A stretch of 64,000 nt of DNA from Crossiella sp. CA-258035. GTDB taxonomy: Bacteria; Actinomycetota; Actinomycetes; Mycobacteriales; Pseudonocardiaceae. The translations under genes and the position numbers were made by a program. Shown in pieces: positions 41,611 through 49,441 of this stretch. Under the pieces are notes generated by a model. That model searched no databases, was not told the origin of the DNA, and worked only from the letters and a program-made list of their open reading frames with translations. Numbering within the stretch: position 1 is the first letter of the stretch; every line of letters begins with the position of its first letter. The DNA is taken from contig NZ_CP116413.1 of NCBI RefSeq assembly GCF_030064675.1, positions 405,001 through 469,000 on the forward strand, in the 5' to 3' direction.

Positions 41611-42593
41611 GAGCCCTCCTCGACGTGCGAGGCCCGACGCATCTGCCGCACCAGCAGCGCGGTGAAGGCGAAGGAGACGATGAACAGCAGGGTCGCCATG
41701 GCCGCCGCGTAACCCATGTTGAAGTAGCGGAAGCCCTGGACGTAGAGCCAGACCGGGAAGGTCAGGGTGGAGTTCTGCGGGAAGCCGATGTCCTTGGCGT
41801 TGCCCGCGACCTCGGCCGAACCGGAGGCCACCGAACCGGCCACCACGGCCTGGGTGAAGAACTGCAGGGCGAAGATGACCGAGTTCACGATGCCGAACAT
41901 CAGCACCGGCGCGATCGACGGCAGCGTGATGTAGAAGAACTTGCGGATCGGTCCCGCGCCGTCGATCTCGGCCGCCTCGTACTGCTCCTGCGGCACGTCC
42001 AGCAGGGCGGCCAGCAGGATGATCATCAGCTCGCCGGAGCCCCACAGCGCCAGGATGGTCAGCGCGGGCTTGGCCATCTCCGGGTCGGAGAACCACAGTC
42101 CGCCGTCGATGCCGAGGAACTTGAGGAACTTGTTGATCGGCCCGAACTCGGGGTTGAACAGGAAGACGAAGGTGATCGTGGCCGCCACCGGCGGGGCCAG
42201 CGAGGGCAGGTAGCACAGGGTGCGGACCAGGCCGACCCCGCTCTTGAGCCGCGAGATCACCATGGCCGTGCCGAGCGCGAAGATCACCCGGCAGGTGGTC
42301 AGGATGACGACCAGCCAGAGCGTGTTCCACACCGCGACGCCCACCAGCGGCTCGCTGGTGAACATCCGGATGTAGTTGTCGAAGCCCAGCCACTCCGGTG
42401 CGTTGATCAGGTCGTACCTGGTGAAGGAGAAGTAGATGGTGGCGATCAGCGGGTAGCCGAAGAACACCGCGAACCCGATGATCGCCGGGGACATGAAGCC
42501 CAGGACGGTCAGGAAGTTCCGGCGCCGCCGCCCGGCCCGCCCCTTGCTGGGGACGGGCCGGGCGGCGCTCGCGCGCTCAAGCGTGGCGGTCAT
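41607..42593 (-). CDS. Carbohydrate ABC transporter permease (MalF/CUT1 type)
   Basis: A 328-residue permease with a basic cytoplasmic N-terminus (SKGRAGRRRRN), six helices and the EAA loop (QYEAAEIDGAGPIRKFFYITLP) near residue 205. The ATG at 42593 is four bases past the binding-protein stop codon, so coupling is expected. The extended segment SVASGSAEVAGNAKDIGFPQNSTL before the last helix is a periplasmic loop. It pairs with the MalG-type subunit encoded next to it. Confidence 0.92.
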   Translation of the reverse strand: MTATLERASAARPVPSKGRAGRRRRNFLTVLGFMSPAIIGFAVFFGYPLIATIYFSFTRYDLINAPEWLGFDNYIRMFTSEPLVGVAVWNTLWLVVILTTCRVIFALGTAMVISRLKSGVGLVRTLCYLPSLAPPVAATITFVFLFNPEFGPINKFLKFLGIDGGLWFSDPEMAKPALTILALWGSGELMIILLAALLDVPQEQYEAAEIDGAGPIRKFFYITLPSIAPVLMFGIVNSVIFALQFFTQAVVAGSVASGSAEVAGNAKDIGFPQNSTLTFPVWLYVQGFRYFNMGYAAAMATLLFIVSFAFTALLVRQMRRASHVEEGS

Positions 42594-42597
42594 GGAA

Positions 42598-43938
42598 CTA
42601 CTTACCGGCCTTCTGTGCCAGTGCGTCGTCGACCTGCGCGTCGACCTTCTTCAGCTCGGCCGCGATGTCGGTCACCTTGCCGGACTGCCACTTCTCGGCG
42701 AAGTCGTTGACCGCCTTGAGGTGCGCGTCACCGATCGGGGTGGCCGGGTTGGACCAGAGCTTGCCGGAGCCGAAGATGTCCAGGAACGTCTTGAACTGCG
42801 GGGTGACCTCCAGCTTCGGGTCCTTCATGGAAGCCTCGGTGGTCGGGATGTTCTTGATCGCGTTGGACAGCTGCACCAGCGTGTCGGTGTCCAGCGACAT
42901 CTGCTTGACCAGCTCCCAGGAGGCGCCGGGGTTCTTCACGCCCTTGGGGATGCCGATGATGGTGCCGGTGGCGAAACCGCCGCCGTAGAGCTCGGGCTTG
43001 GTGGGCGTCACCGGCGCGGGCGCGGTGCCGTAGTTGATGTCCTTGGCGTCACTGGCCAGGAAGGCGGTGCGGTACTCGCCGTCGAGCATCATGGCGAGCT
43101 TGCCCTTCTGGAAGGCGTGGTCGGCCGAGTACTCCTGGCCCAGGCCCGCCCGGAACTTCTCGATCTTGTCGTAGCCGTAGAAGTCGACCAGCTTCTTCTG
43201 GAACTCGAAGAGCTCCTTCCACTCCGGGCTGTTGGCCAGGTTGGACTTGCCGTCCGCGCCGAGGTAGCGGGCGCCGAACATCGGCGTCCAGTTCTGCGCC
43301 TGGTTGCGGTAGTGCGGGATCAGCGGCATGAAGCCGGCGACCTTGATCGAGCCGTCCTCGTTGAACTCGGTCAGCTTCTTGGTCGCCTCGAGCAGCTGGT
43401 CAGTCGTCTTCGGCGGCTCGGTCAGGCCCGCCTTGGCGAACATGTCCTTGTTGAAGTAGAAGGCGTAGATGTCGGTGAGCATCGGCATCGAGCACCGGTT
43501 GCCCTTGTACTCGGTGTAGTCCCGCACCGCCTTCGGGATGACGTTGAGGTCCGCCTTGTCCCGGTCGATGTAGGGCTGCAGGTTCTGGAAGCTGCCCGAG
43601 GAGCAGAACTGGCCCAGGTTGTCGGTGAAGAAGGAGATCGCCACGTCCGGCGGGTTGCCGCCGCGGATCGCGCCGGTGATCTTCTCGTCGTCCTGGGTGC
43701 CCTCGTGCTTGATCTCGAAGTTGGGGAACCTGGTCTTGATCCGGTTGAGCGCCTCGGTGACCGCCTTGTACTCGCGGCCCTCGAAGTTGCTGTAGACGGT
43801 CAGGGACAGCTTGTCGTCCTTGCCGGGCGCCGCGCCGGGCGCGCCGCTGGCGTTGCCACCGCCGCCGGCACAGGCCGAGATGAGCAGCGCGGCTGCCGCC
43901 GTGGCGCTGAGCAGGACCGCGCGAGAGGTCTTGCGCAT
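42598..43938 (-). CDS. Extracellular sugar-binding lipoprotein of the GH4/kinase operon
   Basis: A 446-residue CUT1 binding lipoprotein. The ATG at 43938 follows CCAGGAG and gives a lipoprotein signal with lipobox LLISACAGG. A Gly/Ala/Pro linker leads to LSLTVYSNFEGREYKAV. GTQDDEKITGAIRGGNPPDV and MLTDIYAFYFNKDMFAKAG are family 1 solute-binding blocks. It lies 16 bases after the ROK repressor gene and 4 bases before the MalF-type gene. Beta-linked disaccharides such as cellobiose or chitobiose are plausible ligands because a GH4 enzyme is co-transcribed, but the residues that contact sugar cannot be assigned here. Confidence 0.92.
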   Translation of the reverse strand: MRKTSRAVLLSATAAAALLISACAGGGGNASGAPGAAPGKDDKLSLTVYSNFEGREYKAVTEALNRIKTRFPNFEIKHEGTQDDEKITGAIRGGNPPDVAISFFTDNLGQFCSSGSFQNLQPYIDRDKADLNVIPKAVRDYTEYKGNRCSMPMLTDIYAFYFNKDMFAKAGLTEPPKTTDQLLEATKKLTEFNEDGSIKVAGFMPLIPHYRNQAQNWTPMFGARYLGADGKSNLANSPEWKELFEFQKKLVDFYGYDKIEKFRAGLGQEYSADHAFQKGKLAMMLDGEYRTAFLASDAKDINYGTAPAPVTPTKPELYGGGFATGTIIGIPKGVKNPGASWELVKQMSLDTDTLVQLSNAIKNIPTTEASMKDPKLEVTPQFKTFLDIFGSGKLWSNPATPIGDAHLKAVNDFAEKWQSGKVTDIAAELKKVDAQVDDALAQKAGK

Positions 43939-43954
43939 GCGAACTCCTGGGTTT

Positions 43955-45229
43955 TCAGTGTGGTGTCGGGGAAATGTGTCGAGCGCGCAGCGGGGGCCGT
44001 CGGGGGCCCGGTGGTGCTGCACCGGCGGGCTTGCGCAGCCCGCGAAACGGATCGGCTGTGGCGGCGACAAGTCCGAACACCTCTTCCCGCGCCAGGGCGA
44101 GCGCCGCGTGCAGTGCGCCGGAGCGCACCGGTTTCCCGGTGACCAACGAGGTGCGCACCGGAGTTCTCGGGGTGACCAGCTGGTGCAGCTCGGCCGCGAC
44201 CATGGCGCTGAACTCCTCGCCACCGGCCTGCGCGGTCTCACCGGCCAGCAGCACCAGCTGCGGGTCGACCACGCTGACCACCCCGGCCACGCCGGTGGCG
44301 ATCCGCCGGGCCAGGTCGAGCAGGAAGGCCCGGCCGCCGTCGCCTGCCTCCACCGCCTTGCGCAGCGCGATGGCGCCGCTGCGCGCGGCCAGCCCGTGCG
44401 CCCTGGCCAGCTTGACCACCGAACCGGTGGCCAGCAGGTCGCCGAGCCGGATGCCGCCGCGGTCCACGCCGGTGTCCGCGGTGGCCCGGTCCGGCACCCG
44501 CATGGAGTCGATCTCGCCCGCGCCGCCGGTGGCCCCGCGCAGCAGGTGGCGGTTGATCACCACCGCGGAGCCGAGCCCGGCGCTGATCCAGATCAGCACG
44601 AAGTCCCGCACGTCCCCGGCCCGGCCGGAGGTCATCTCCTCCAGCGCGACCAGGTTGACGTCGTTCTCCACCGTCACCGGCACCGAGAGCAGCTCGGTGA
44701 GCGTGCCCGGCACGTCGAAGCCCTCCCAGGTGCGCAGGTGCGGGGCGAAGCCGAGGTGCCCGGTGGCCGGGTTGACCCCGCCGGGCGCGCCGATGACCAC
44801 CTGGCAGAGCCCGCCGGGATCCACCTCGGCCCGGCCCGCCGCGGCGTTGAGCGCGGACTGGAAGGCGGCCAGCACGGTGTCCTGGCCGCCGCGGGGCAGC
44901 GCGGTCTGGTGCTCGGCCAGCAGCGCGCCGGTGATGTCGGCGATGGCGATGTCCACCCCGCGCGGGGTGAGGTCCACCGCGGCCACGCTGGCCAGCGTGC
45001 CGTTGACGGTCCAGAGCTGGGCCCGTGGCCCCCGGCCGCCGCCGCGGAGACCGGCGCGCACCACCGCGCCCTCGGTCTCCAGTCTTGTCAGCAGTGCCGC
45101 GGTTGCCGGTTTCGACAGCCCGATCTGGGCCTCCAGCTCGGACCGGGTGAGGGCGCCGTGCCGCAGCAACGCGTCGATGGCCGCGCGATCGTTGATCTCA
45201 CGCAGCAGGCGCGGGCTACCGGCTCGCAT
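43955..45229 (-). CDS. ROK family transcriptional repressor
   Basis: A 424-residue ROK regulator. The N-terminal winged helix is LRHGALTRSELEAQIGLSKPATAALLTRLETEGAV (about residues 15-55). The ROK sugar-kinase-like domain has AAVDLTPRGVDIAIADITG, VIGAPGGVNPATG, ENDVNLVALEE and ISAGLGSAVVINR. The zinc-binding CxCGxxGC motif of most ROK proteins is missing (the region reads GATGGAGEIDSMRVPD). The ATG at 45229 has AGGAGG. It is the first gene of the six-gene sugar operon and lies 16 bases from the binding-protein gene, so it probably autoregulates the whole operon through a site at 45239. Confidence 0.9.
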   Translation of the reverse strand: MRAGSPRLLREINDRAAIDALLRHGALTRSELEAQIGLSKPATAALLTRLETEGAVVRAGLRGGGRGPRAQLWTVNGTLASVAAVDLTPRGVDIAIADITGALLAEHQTALPRGGQDTVLAAFQSALNAAAGRAEVDPGGLCQVVIGAPGGVNPATGHLGFAPHLRTWEGFDVPGTLTELLSVPVTVENDVNLVALEEMTSGRAGDVRDFVLIWISAGLGSAVVINRHLLRGATGGAGEIDSMRVPDRATADTGVDRGGIRLGDLLATGSVVKLARAHGLAARSGAIALRKAVEAGDGGRAFLLDLARRIATGVAGVVSVVDPQLVLLAGETAQAGGEEFSAMVAAELHQLVTPRTPVRTSLVTGKPVRSGALHAALALAREEVFGLVAATADPFRGLRKPAGAAPPGPRRPPLRARHISPTPH

Positions 45230-45238
45230 GACCCTCCT

Positions 45239-45257
45239 GTCTGTTAACTTTCCAGAC
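45239..45257. promoter_or_regulatory. Candidate ROK operator GTCTG-N9-CAGAC
   Basis: GTCTGTTAACTTTCCAGAC has perfect 5-base arms around TTAACTTTC and lies 9 bases upstream of the ROK gene start. Its inner half resembles the ACTTTCC half-sites common before sugar operons of actinobacteria. Likely autoregulation of the six-gene operon. Confidence 0.42.
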
Positions 45258-45362
45258 GATTTCGGGTCACCGTAGTGACCACGCTCACCCGGGTCAACGG
45301 TCGGAACTCGTTTGTAACGTTCCTTACCGAATTCGGCAAGATCCACCGGGCGGTGGACCGGC

Positions 45363-45381
45363 TTAGGTTCGCCTCACTTAT
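45363..45381. promoter_or_regulatory. IdeR/DtxR iron-box-like sequence
   Basis: TTAGGTTCGCCTCACTTAT matches the IdeR/DtxR consensus at 15 of 19 positions, by eye, and lies 40 bases upstream of the DUF3159 gene start. Confidence 0.42.
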
Positions 45382-45420
45382 CGGTGGGATCCGCAGCCGG
45401 GATGAGGCAGGCTGGTAGCT

Positions 45421-46098
45421 GTGGAACCCTCCGCCGACTCCCGCCAGGCCGCCGGTCCGGAATCCCTCGGCGCCCTGCTCGGGGGCCGTGGTGGCGCGGT
45501 CGACGCCACCCTGCCCCCGCTGGCCTTCGTGGTCGGCTGGCTGCTCGCCGACGAGTCGATCTGGATCGGTTCGGCGGTCGCGCTGGGCGTCGGCCTGGTG
45601 ATCGCGACCTACCGGCTGGTCAAGGGCGACCGCCCGCGCGCGGTGCTGCTGGGCATGCTCGGCGTGTGCGCGGCCGCGCTGGTCGCCCTCTACACCGGCC
45701 GGGCCGCGGACTTCTTCCTGGTCCAGCTGCTCTCCAACGTGGCGAGCGCGCTGGCCTGGTCGGTCAGCATCGTGATCGGCTGGCCGCTGCTGGGCGTGGT
45801 GGTCGGCACCGCGCTCGGCCAGCGCACCCGCTGGCGCCGCGACCCGGACCTGCTGCGCGCCTACCGGCTGGCCAGCTGGGTCTGGGTCGGGCAGTACCTG
45901 GTGCGGATCGTGGTGTTCAGCTCGCTGTGGTGGATCGACGCGGTGGTCGCGCTCGGGGTGTCCAGGGTGGCACTGAGCTGGCCGCTGGTGGCGCTGTGCG
46001 TGGCGGTCAGCGGCTGGGTGCTGTTCCGGGTGCTGCCCGGCGACCACCCCGGCATCCGGCATCCCCGGACGCCGGAGCACCAGGTCACGCCCGGCTGA
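45421..46098 (+). CDS. DUF3159 family integral membrane protein
   Basis: A 225-residue membrane protein starting at GTG 45421. The N-terminal signature GALLGGRGGAVDATLPPLAFVVGWLL is characteristic of DUF3159. About six hydrophobic segments follow (WIGSAVALGVGLVIATYRLV, VLLGMLGVCAAALVALY and others), with a conserved TRWRRDPDLLRAYRLASWVWVGQYLVR loop. The function is unknown. It diverges from the ROK operon (191-base gap), and an iron-box-like sequence lies 40 bases upstream. Its last 14 bases overlap the convergent sugar-kinase gene. Confidence 0.88.
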   Translation: MEPSADSRQAAGPESLGALLGGRGGAVDATLPPLAFVVGWLLADESIWIGSAVALGVGLVIATYRLVKGDRPRAVLLGMLGVCAAALVALYTGRAADFFLVQLLSNVASALAWSVSIVIGWPLLGVVVGTALGQRTRWRRDPDLLRAYRLASWVWVGQYLVRIVVFSSLWWIDAVVALGVSRVALSWPLVALCVAVSGWVLFRVLPGDHPGIRHPRTPEHQVTPG

Positions 46099-47044
46099 GC
46101 TGGCGGTGCAGCGCCTGCGCGGCCTCGCCGGTTACCGAGCCCAGCGCGGCCAGCCAGGCCGCTCCGGTGGTGCCGTCCGCGGCCACCCGCACCGGCCCGC
46201 CCGCGCGGCCGGTCAGCTCGGCGCGCACCCGGTCGCCGACCGGGGTGGCCGCGGTGACCAGGCTGCCGGTGAGCACCACCGGGCTGGTGTCGCCAGGGGT
46301 CCTGGTGGCCAGCGCGGTCTCGGTGAGGTGCGCCGCGCCGCGCTCGACGATGTCGGCCGCCGCCTCATCGGTGGCCGCGTGCGCGCTGACCAGCGGGGCG
46401 AACCCGGCCAGCCGGATCGGTGACTCGGCGTTCACCGCGGTGATCAGCGTCCGGCGGGCCTGCACCTGGTCCGGGTCGGGGGCGAGTCCGGCGTGCGCGA
46501 AGACCGCGGTGCCCAGCGTGCCCAGCGCGGTCCCGGTCTCGACCCGGCGCAGGGTGGCCCGGACCGCCTCCCGGCCCAGCCAGTAGGCCGAGCCCTCATC
46601 GCCCAGCAGCCAGCCGAAGCCGCCCGCGGTGGCCACCATCCGATGCCCGGAGATGCGGGCCGCGATCGAGCCGGTGCCCGCCACCAGCACGGTGCCCTCG
46701 CCGGTGGCCGCGGCGGTGGCGAAGGCCGCCTCGCAGTCGGCGACCACCTTGATCGGGCAGGTCAGGCCGGTGGCGCGGAGGGCGGCCTCGAACAGCGCGC
46801 GGACCGAGGGGTCGGCCATCTTGGCCGCCCCGGCGATGCCCAGCACCAGCGCGCCGACCCCGGCCGGGTCGCTGCCGCCGAGGGCCTGGCCGACCGCCTG
46901 GGCCACCCTGGCCGCGGCCACCCCCGGCGGGTGCGCGTTCGGGTTGCCGCCCTCGGCCCGGCCGGCGCCCAGGCGGGCGCCGGCGTCGGAGATCAACAGA
47001 GCCCGGGTGGTGGTCGCGCCGGTGTCCACGCCGAGGAAGTTCAT
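46085..47044 (-). CDS. Second BadF/BadG-type sugar kinase (N-acetylglucosamine kinase-like)
   Basis: A 319-residue ASKHA kinase with NFLGVDTGATTTRALLISD (phosphate 1), VVADCEAAFATAAATGEGTVLVAGTGSIAARI (connect 1 and phosphate 2), GGFGWLLGDEGSAYWLGREAVR (GlcNAc-kinase-type loop) and VVLTGSLVTAATPVGDRVRAEL (adenosine). The ATG at 47044 fits the domain start. It resembles human-type NagK and MurNAc/GlcNAc kinases more than the kinase at 38400. It diverges from a HAD phosphatase gene, and the AT-rich gap between them carries possible operators. It probably phosphorylates an amino sugar. Confidence 0.86.
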   Translation of the reverse strand: MNFLGVDTGATTTRALLISDAGARLGAGRAEGGNPNAHPPGVAAARVAQAVGQALGGSDPAGVGALVLGIAGAAKMADPSVRALFEAALRATGLTCPIKVVADCEAAFATAAATGEGTVLVAGTGSIAARISGHRMVATAGGFGWLLGDEGSAYWLGREAVRATLRRVETGTALGTLGTAVFAHAGLAPDPDQVQARRTLITAVNAESPIRLAGFAPLVSAHAATDEAAADIVERGAAHLTETALATRTPGDTSPVVLTGSLVTAATPVGDRVRAELTGRAGGPVRVAADGTTGAAWLAALGSVTGEAAQALHRQLSRA

Positions 47045-47118
47045 CGTCACCCGCTCAGATTGATGGCTGGAGTTGTAGATAGTTTTCCGGTTGAGTGGCA
47101 AACTGGACAACAATTAAC

Positions 47119-47135
47119 TGAAAATTTCCTGGGGA
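47119..47135. promoter_or_regulatory. AT-rich palindrome CTGAAAATTTCCTG in a divergent promoter
   Basis: The element, in ACTGAAAATTTCCTG, is nearly palindromic (GAAA-A-TTTC). It is conspicuous in a GC-rich genome and lies between the amino-sugar kinase gene (start 47044) and the HAD phosphatase gene (start 47153). RpiR or ROK regulators use sites of this kind. Confidence 0.33.
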
Positions 47136-47152
47136 GGAACAGGGGCGGCGCC

Positions 47153-47764
47153 GTGTTCCATCTGGACGTGCCACCGCTACTACCGGGGCACCGGAGCTTC
47201 GACGCAGTGGTCTTCGACCTCGACGGCACGTTGGTCGACTCGCACGCGGTGCACCGGGCCGCGCTGCGTGAGGTGTTCGCCAGGCACGGGTTGAGTGTGC
47301 CCGCCGCGGCCGGTGCACCGGAGGGGATCGCGTTCACCGACTGGGCGGCGCGGCTGGTCGCCCGCGGTTTCCTGCCCAAGGACTTACCCGTGCGCGAGCT
47401 CCAGCAGGAGTGCCAGCGCGCGGTGCTCACCCGGCTGGCCGAGGTGCGCGAGGTGCCCAGGGTGGTCGCGATGGCCCGCTGGGCGCAGGGCCGGGTGCCG
47501 ACCGCGGTGACCACCAGTTGCAGCCGGGGCACCGCGCAGGCCATCCTGCTGGCCACCGGGCTGCGTGGGCTCTTCGACGTGCTGATCACCCGCGAGCAGG
47601 TCATGCGTGGCAAACCGGCCCCCGACCTGTTCCTGCTGGCTGCCACCGTGCTCGGCGCGGTGCCCGCCCGCTGCCTGGTGTTCGAGGACACCGAGAGCGG
47701 GCTGTACGCGGCCGGGCGGGCCGGGATGCCCGCGGTGGACATCCGGCCGCACCGCTCACGCTGA
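47153..47764 (+). CDS. HAD family hydrolase (beta-phosphoglucomutase / phosphoglycolate phosphatase type)
   Basis: A 203-residue HAD phosphatase starting at GTG 47153 with AGGGG upstream. HAD motif I is VVFDLDGTLVDS near residue 18, motif II is TTSCSRG (S/T near 120), motif III Lys is in MRGKPAPDLF and motif IV is CLVFEDTESGLYAA. The cap is the small helical type (subfamily IA). It probably dephosphorylates a sugar phosphate or converts its isomers. It is divergent from the BadF-type kinase, so the two may act on the same amino-sugar phosphate pool. Confidence 0.87.
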   Translation: MFHLDVPPLLPGHRSFDAVVFDLDGTLVDSHAVHRAALREVFARHGLSVPAAAGAPEGIAFTDWAARLVARGFLPKDLPVRELQQECQRAVLTRLAEVREVPRVVAMARWAQGRVPTAVTTSCSRGTAQAILLATGLRGLFDVLITREQVMRGKPAPDLFLLAATVLGAVPARCLVFEDTESGLYAAGRAGMPAVDIRPHRSR

Positions 47765-49417
47765 CCCCAGCACCTGCGCGCGCCCGCCACCGGCGTTGTG
47801 GTGGTGCAGCACCAGCAGTTCGGGCCATCCGACGGTGTGCTGTTGCAGCAGGAGGCTGTTGCCCGGCTGGGCCGCGTAGACCAGCGCCGGTGCGCCCGAG
47901 CCCTTGGTGAACACCCTGGGGTGCAAAGGATCGAAGGCCATCGGGGTGCTGATCCGGCCCTCGCCCCACGGGCCCTGGATGCCCGCGGTGTAGGTCAGCG
48001 GCGCGGAGTTGGCCTCCGGCGCGATGTTCAGCGCGAGCAGGGCCACCGGCAGCACCAGCACATCGCTGTCGAAGACGTTGGCGTCGGTGTCGCCGCCCAG
48101 TCCGTTGAGCGGCTGCACGTCCACGGTCACCGGGCCTTCCGGCACGGTCAGGTCGTCGGTGCGGGCCACCAGCAGGTCGGTGCCGGGCACCCTGGTCGCG
48201 ATCACCCGGAACTCGGGCTGGTCGTCGCCGGTGGTGCTGATCTCCACGTAGGGCGTGACCCTGGCGCCGAGCAGCGTCCACTCCCGCTTGGCGGCCAGGC
48301 CGAAGCCGAGCAGGCCGCGGGTGCCCGCCAGCGGGGCGGTGGAGGTCGCGCCCACGTGCCGCAGCTCGCCGCTGGAACTGCCGTGCAGCTCGAACACACC
48401 GGCCAGGGACCGGTAGCCGAGGCTGCCCGCGCCCTGGTTCAGGCCCTCGCCGGTGAACCGCAGCAGCCGCCGCCCCGAGCTGCGCACCAGCTCGATCCCG
48501 GTGCGCGCCACCGGTTTTGGCGCGGCGTGCACCGGAACGCGCAGCGCGGGACCGGTGTCCGGGGTGAGCAGCAGGCGGCCGGAGACGTCGGGCAGGAACT
48601 GCCGGGGCTGGTCCTCCTGGGTGGCGGCCACGGTGGGGTCGGCGTTGCGCCGCAACACCTTCGGCTGCACGTCCAGGGTGACGGTGACCAGCGCGGTGCC
48701 GCCAGCCGGGACGCTGACCTGGGCGGGCTCGACCCTGATCCGCGCGCCAGGCATGGTGGTGGCCGCCGCGTAGCCGGTGCGCACCGTGCGCGGGCCGCCC
48801 GTGCTGCGGAGGACCACCTTGCGGGACAACGAGATCGGCTGCTCCGCGGGCACCGTGCCGAAGGAGACGCTGACCGCCTCCGGGGCGTCCGCGGCGTAGG
48901 CGAGCAGCTCGGTCTCCAGCGCGGCCATCGCCTGCACCCGGCCCGCGCCCACCCGGCGCGGACCGGCCACCACGGTGCCCTGCCGGAGGTCCGCGCCCGC
49001 GGTGTTCATCAGCGCGGCCTTGAGCTCGGCCGGGGTGAGCTCCGGCCGCCGCTGCCGCAGCAGCGCGGCCAGCCCGGCCACGTGCGGCGCGGACATCGAG
49101 GTGCCGGTCCGCACGGACACCCCGTCGCCGGTGCCGCCTGCCGCGGAGGCGATGGTCTCGCCCGGCGCGGCCAGATCCGGCTTCACCGAGGGGAAGTGCA
49201 CGCCGCGGGCCGAGGTCGGGCTGATCGTGTCGGTCAGCTCCGGCCTGCGCGTCGGCACCGCGTTGCGGCCGTCCGCGGCCAGCCGCACCCGCAGCGTGCC
49301 GGCCCGCGCCGCCTCGGCCAGGCCCGCGCCGCCGGTCGCGGTGAACTGGAACACCGGCAGCTCCGGCACCCCGTTGATGTCCGCGCTGAAATCGTCCACA
49401 GTGGACGAAAGCAGCAC
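47756..49417 (-). pseudogene. Subtilisin-like serine protease, C-terminal part beyond an in-frame TGA
   Basis: This frame continues, without frameshift, the S8 protease whose upstream part ends at 49442. The nine codons between the TGA and the GTG at 49417 remain open and complete the protease-associated domain (AHLAGAAGVLLSSTVDDF). The catalytic Ser motif GTSMSAPHVAGLAALL lies near residue 104, and the remainder is a beta-rich extracellular region. There is no ribosome site at 49417 and no signal peptide, so this part cannot work alone. Read through, the gene would encode about 998 residues. It is either inactivated by one substitution, suppressed by readthrough, or a sequencing error. Confidence 0.8.
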
Positions 49418-49441
49418 CCCGGCCGCGCCGGCCAGGTGCGC

